From: Saprospiraceae bacterium
GTDB taxonomy: Bacteria; Bacteroidota; Bacteroidia; Chitinophagales; Saprospiraceae
Reading direction: 5' to 3'
NCBI GenBank assembly: GCA_020630435.1
Contig: JAHDBJ010000002.1
Span: 124,001 to 188,000 of the forward strand
DNA: 64,000 nt
The notes under the pieces were generated by a model. It searched no databases. It was not told where the DNA came from and was given only the letters and a program-made list of their open reading frames with translations. Below, one piece after another: positions 62,919-64,000 of this stretch (position 1 is the first letter of the stretch; every line of letters starts with the position of its first letter). The position numbers were made by a program, and so were the translations under genes.

Positions 62919-63626
62919 TTAAACTACGAAATTTTCCTCATCTAGAATCCGTCCGCCTTGACAGCGGATGATTCTACTGGGGTAGTTTTCTAATATCCTG
63001 TAATCATGCGTAGCTAGTAATACGGCTGTTTTATATTCTTTATTTAATTTTCGTAATAGCAAAATTATATCGTCAGCCGTTTCTGGATCTAGATTTCCAC
63101 TAGGTTCATCAGCTAAGATTAATCTAGGATTATTCAATAAAGCTCTAGCAATTACGACTCGTTGTTGTTCCCCTCCTGAAATCTCATATGGCATTTTGTA
63201 GCCTTTAGTCTTTAGCCCCACCATATTTAATACGTCATCAATTCTATTAAGTATTCGTTTATTGTCCTTCCATCCAGTTGCTTCTAAAACAAATCTCAGA
63301 TTATTCTCTACATTTCTATCTTCAAGTAAGTTAAAGTCTTGAAAAACAATTCCTAATCTACGCCTTAATAGTGGAATGTTTTTCCAATTCATCTTACGAA
63401 GATCGTACTCCGCTACTATCCCTTTTCCTGAGGATAGAGGAAGTTCACCATATAATGCTTTTAGTAAAGTAGATTTTCCACTTCCTGTTTTACCTACTAG
63501 ATATACAAATTCGCCCATAGCTATTTTAAGATATACTTCTTTTAGTATAAGTTGCTCTCCTTGATGCAAAAAACAATCATCTAATTGGACGACGAGATTT
63601 TTTTCATTATTTTTTTTAAAAAACAT
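62919..63626 (-). CDS. ftsE: FtsE-like ABC ATPase (cell division)
   Basis: A 235-residue ABC ATPase. Walker A is VGKTGSGKSTLLKAL (about 39-53), the signature EISGGEQQRVVIARALL, Walker B LILADEPSGNLDPETA, and the H loop LLATHDYRI. The best match is FtsE, which with the membrane protein FtsX controls peptidoglycan hydrolases at the septum. No ftsX is adjacent in the window. MacB/LolD-type ATPases are close relatives and cannot be fully excluded. Confidence 0.8.
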   Translation of the reverse strand: MFFKKNNEKNLVVQLDDCFLHQGEQLILKEVYLKIAMGEFVYLVGKTGSGKSTLLKALYGELPLSSGKGIVAEYDLRKMNWKNIPLLRRRLGIVFQDFNLLEDRNVENNLRFVLEATGWKDNKRILNRIDDVLNMVGLKTKGYKMPYEISGGEQQRVVIARALLNNPRLILADEPSGNLDPETADDIILLLRKLNKEYKTAVLLATHDYRILENYPSRIIRCQGGRILDEENFVV

Positions 63627-63937
63627 ACTTATTGATTCCTAGATAACAAACTGATAGAAATGAAGGCGTAAATTAGATAGATAATCTTAGCTAAACAAAT
63701 ACTAATTTAAAAAAAGAAAGAATTTGAAGCCTGATGATAAATAAATAGAATTACGAATTTGAAATACTAAGACCAGAAAATGATATGGGAATTAATTTAT
63801 GTATTTAAATTGCTTCGATAAGAAAATACTAAGATGTTTTGTAGACTAAACGTAAAAAACGAACCGAGTATATACTCGATTCGTTCAATGAACATTGATT
63901 TATTGGGATTCCTTATTTCTGAATACTTCCTTTACGT
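63627..63937. other. Intergenic region with terminator, right edge
   Basis: About 310 AT-rich bases between ftsE and the possible gene at the right edge. Apart from the palindromic hairpin at 63852-63885 nothing is recognised. Confidence 0.5.
63852..63885 (-). terminator. Strong minus-strand terminator
   Basis: A 14-bp hairpin AACGAACCGAGTAT/ATACTCGATTCGTT (one C-A mismatch at 63864/63879 on the plus strand, G-U-like on the minus) is followed on the minus strand by a six-T run. It would end a transcript coming from beyond the right edge. Confidence 0.7.
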
Positions 63938-64000
63938 TTACTTGGTTAAATATGTAAAAGAAGGATTAGGGCGACCTACATATTTTATATTTCTGAAACC
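63938..64000 (-). CDS. Possible C-terminus of a gene running off the right edge
   Basis: The minus-strand frame entering at 64000 encodes 20 residues ending PNPSFTYLTK, then TAA at 63938-63940. The other two frames stop earlier. A strong terminator 50 bases on suggests that a gene really ends here. No family can be named from so short a piece. Confidence 0.35.
   Translation of the reverse strand, partial: GFRNIKYVGRPNPSFTYLTK

Overview
This 64 kb window is a low-GC (about one third G+C by eye) chromosomal segment from a member of the Bacteroidota. The markers are type IX secretion (T9SS) sorting domains on three secreted proteins, a PorP/SprF protein, a TonB-dependent receptor of the OMP_b-brl_3 type, the DUF4295 ribosome-associated gene beside rpmB-rpmG, a fused branched-chain-type E1 dehydrogenase, and TAnnTTTG -7 promoter elements in place of sigma70-type boxes, with few Shine-Dalgarno sequences. 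A mevalonate-pathway gene (mvaD) and a stand-alone purS suggest Saprospiria, Cytophagia or Flavobacteriia; I cannot fix the genus. No rRNA, CRISPR array, prophage, insertion sequence or integrase is visible. Almost everything is ordinary core genome with high coding density.

Layout. 1-3.1 kb: the 5' part of a TonB receptor and a secreted S37-like serine peptidase. 3.4-6.9 kb: smc. 7.2-10.4 kb: fused 2-oxoacid dehydrogenase E1 and a double VOC protein. 10.5-16.6 kb: the glutamate synthase operon gltB-gltD. 17-21 kb: a Bacteroidota helical-repeat protein, a T9SS cargo protein and a membrane histidine kinase. 21.2-27.3 kb: a three-gene 2-oxoacid:acceptor oxidoreductase operon whose first gene is a GltD-like flavoprotein, followed by a murA-family gene. 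27.4-34.7 kb: porP/sprF, FemAB-like, NAGPA-like, MFS, DUF937, an unknown secreted protein and mvaD. 35-37.8 kb: a decayed deaminase, tRNA-Arg, rpmB, rpmG, DUF4295, and ftsY with a repeat-rich N-terminus. 37.8-39.5 kb: pssA-purS-rsmI. 39.6-42.9 kb: two T9SS cargo genes. 43.5-49.1 kb: a thioredoxin-like protein, a TetR/alpha-beta-hydrolase pair and an AddA/RecB-like helicase. 49.2-55.5 kb: folK-deoxynucleoside kinase and the operon dnaA-tilS-(Clp-like AAA+). 55.8-57.5 kb: a 5'-nucleotidase split into two genes. 57.7-61.5 kb: membrane proteins, a methyltransferase, a PAP2 phosphatase and a lipoprotein cluster. 62.2-63.6 kb: a Crp/Fnr regulator and an FtsE-like ATPase. The right edge shows a possible C-terminus of another minus-strand gene with its terminator.

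How it works together. gltBD and the KOR operon link nitrogen assimilation and central carbon flux through 2-oxoglutarate or pyruvate; they share the GltD-type flavoprotein fold. dnaA, tilS, smc, the AddA-like helicase, folK and the nucleoside kinase are replication, repair and nucleotide functions. The T9SS cargo proteins, PorP and the TonB receptor build the outer surface.

I found no clearly new multi-gene system. The strongest oddity is the Clp-family double-AAA+ protein in the dnaA operon. Its first ATPase module looks catalytically dead, its second lacks the GYVG pore loop, yet it keeps a ClpP-loop-like tripeptide. Other points are the GltD-like partner of the KOR enzyme, a nuclease-dead tail on the AddA-like protein, internal repeats in FtsY, and a TetR operator placed on a promoter.
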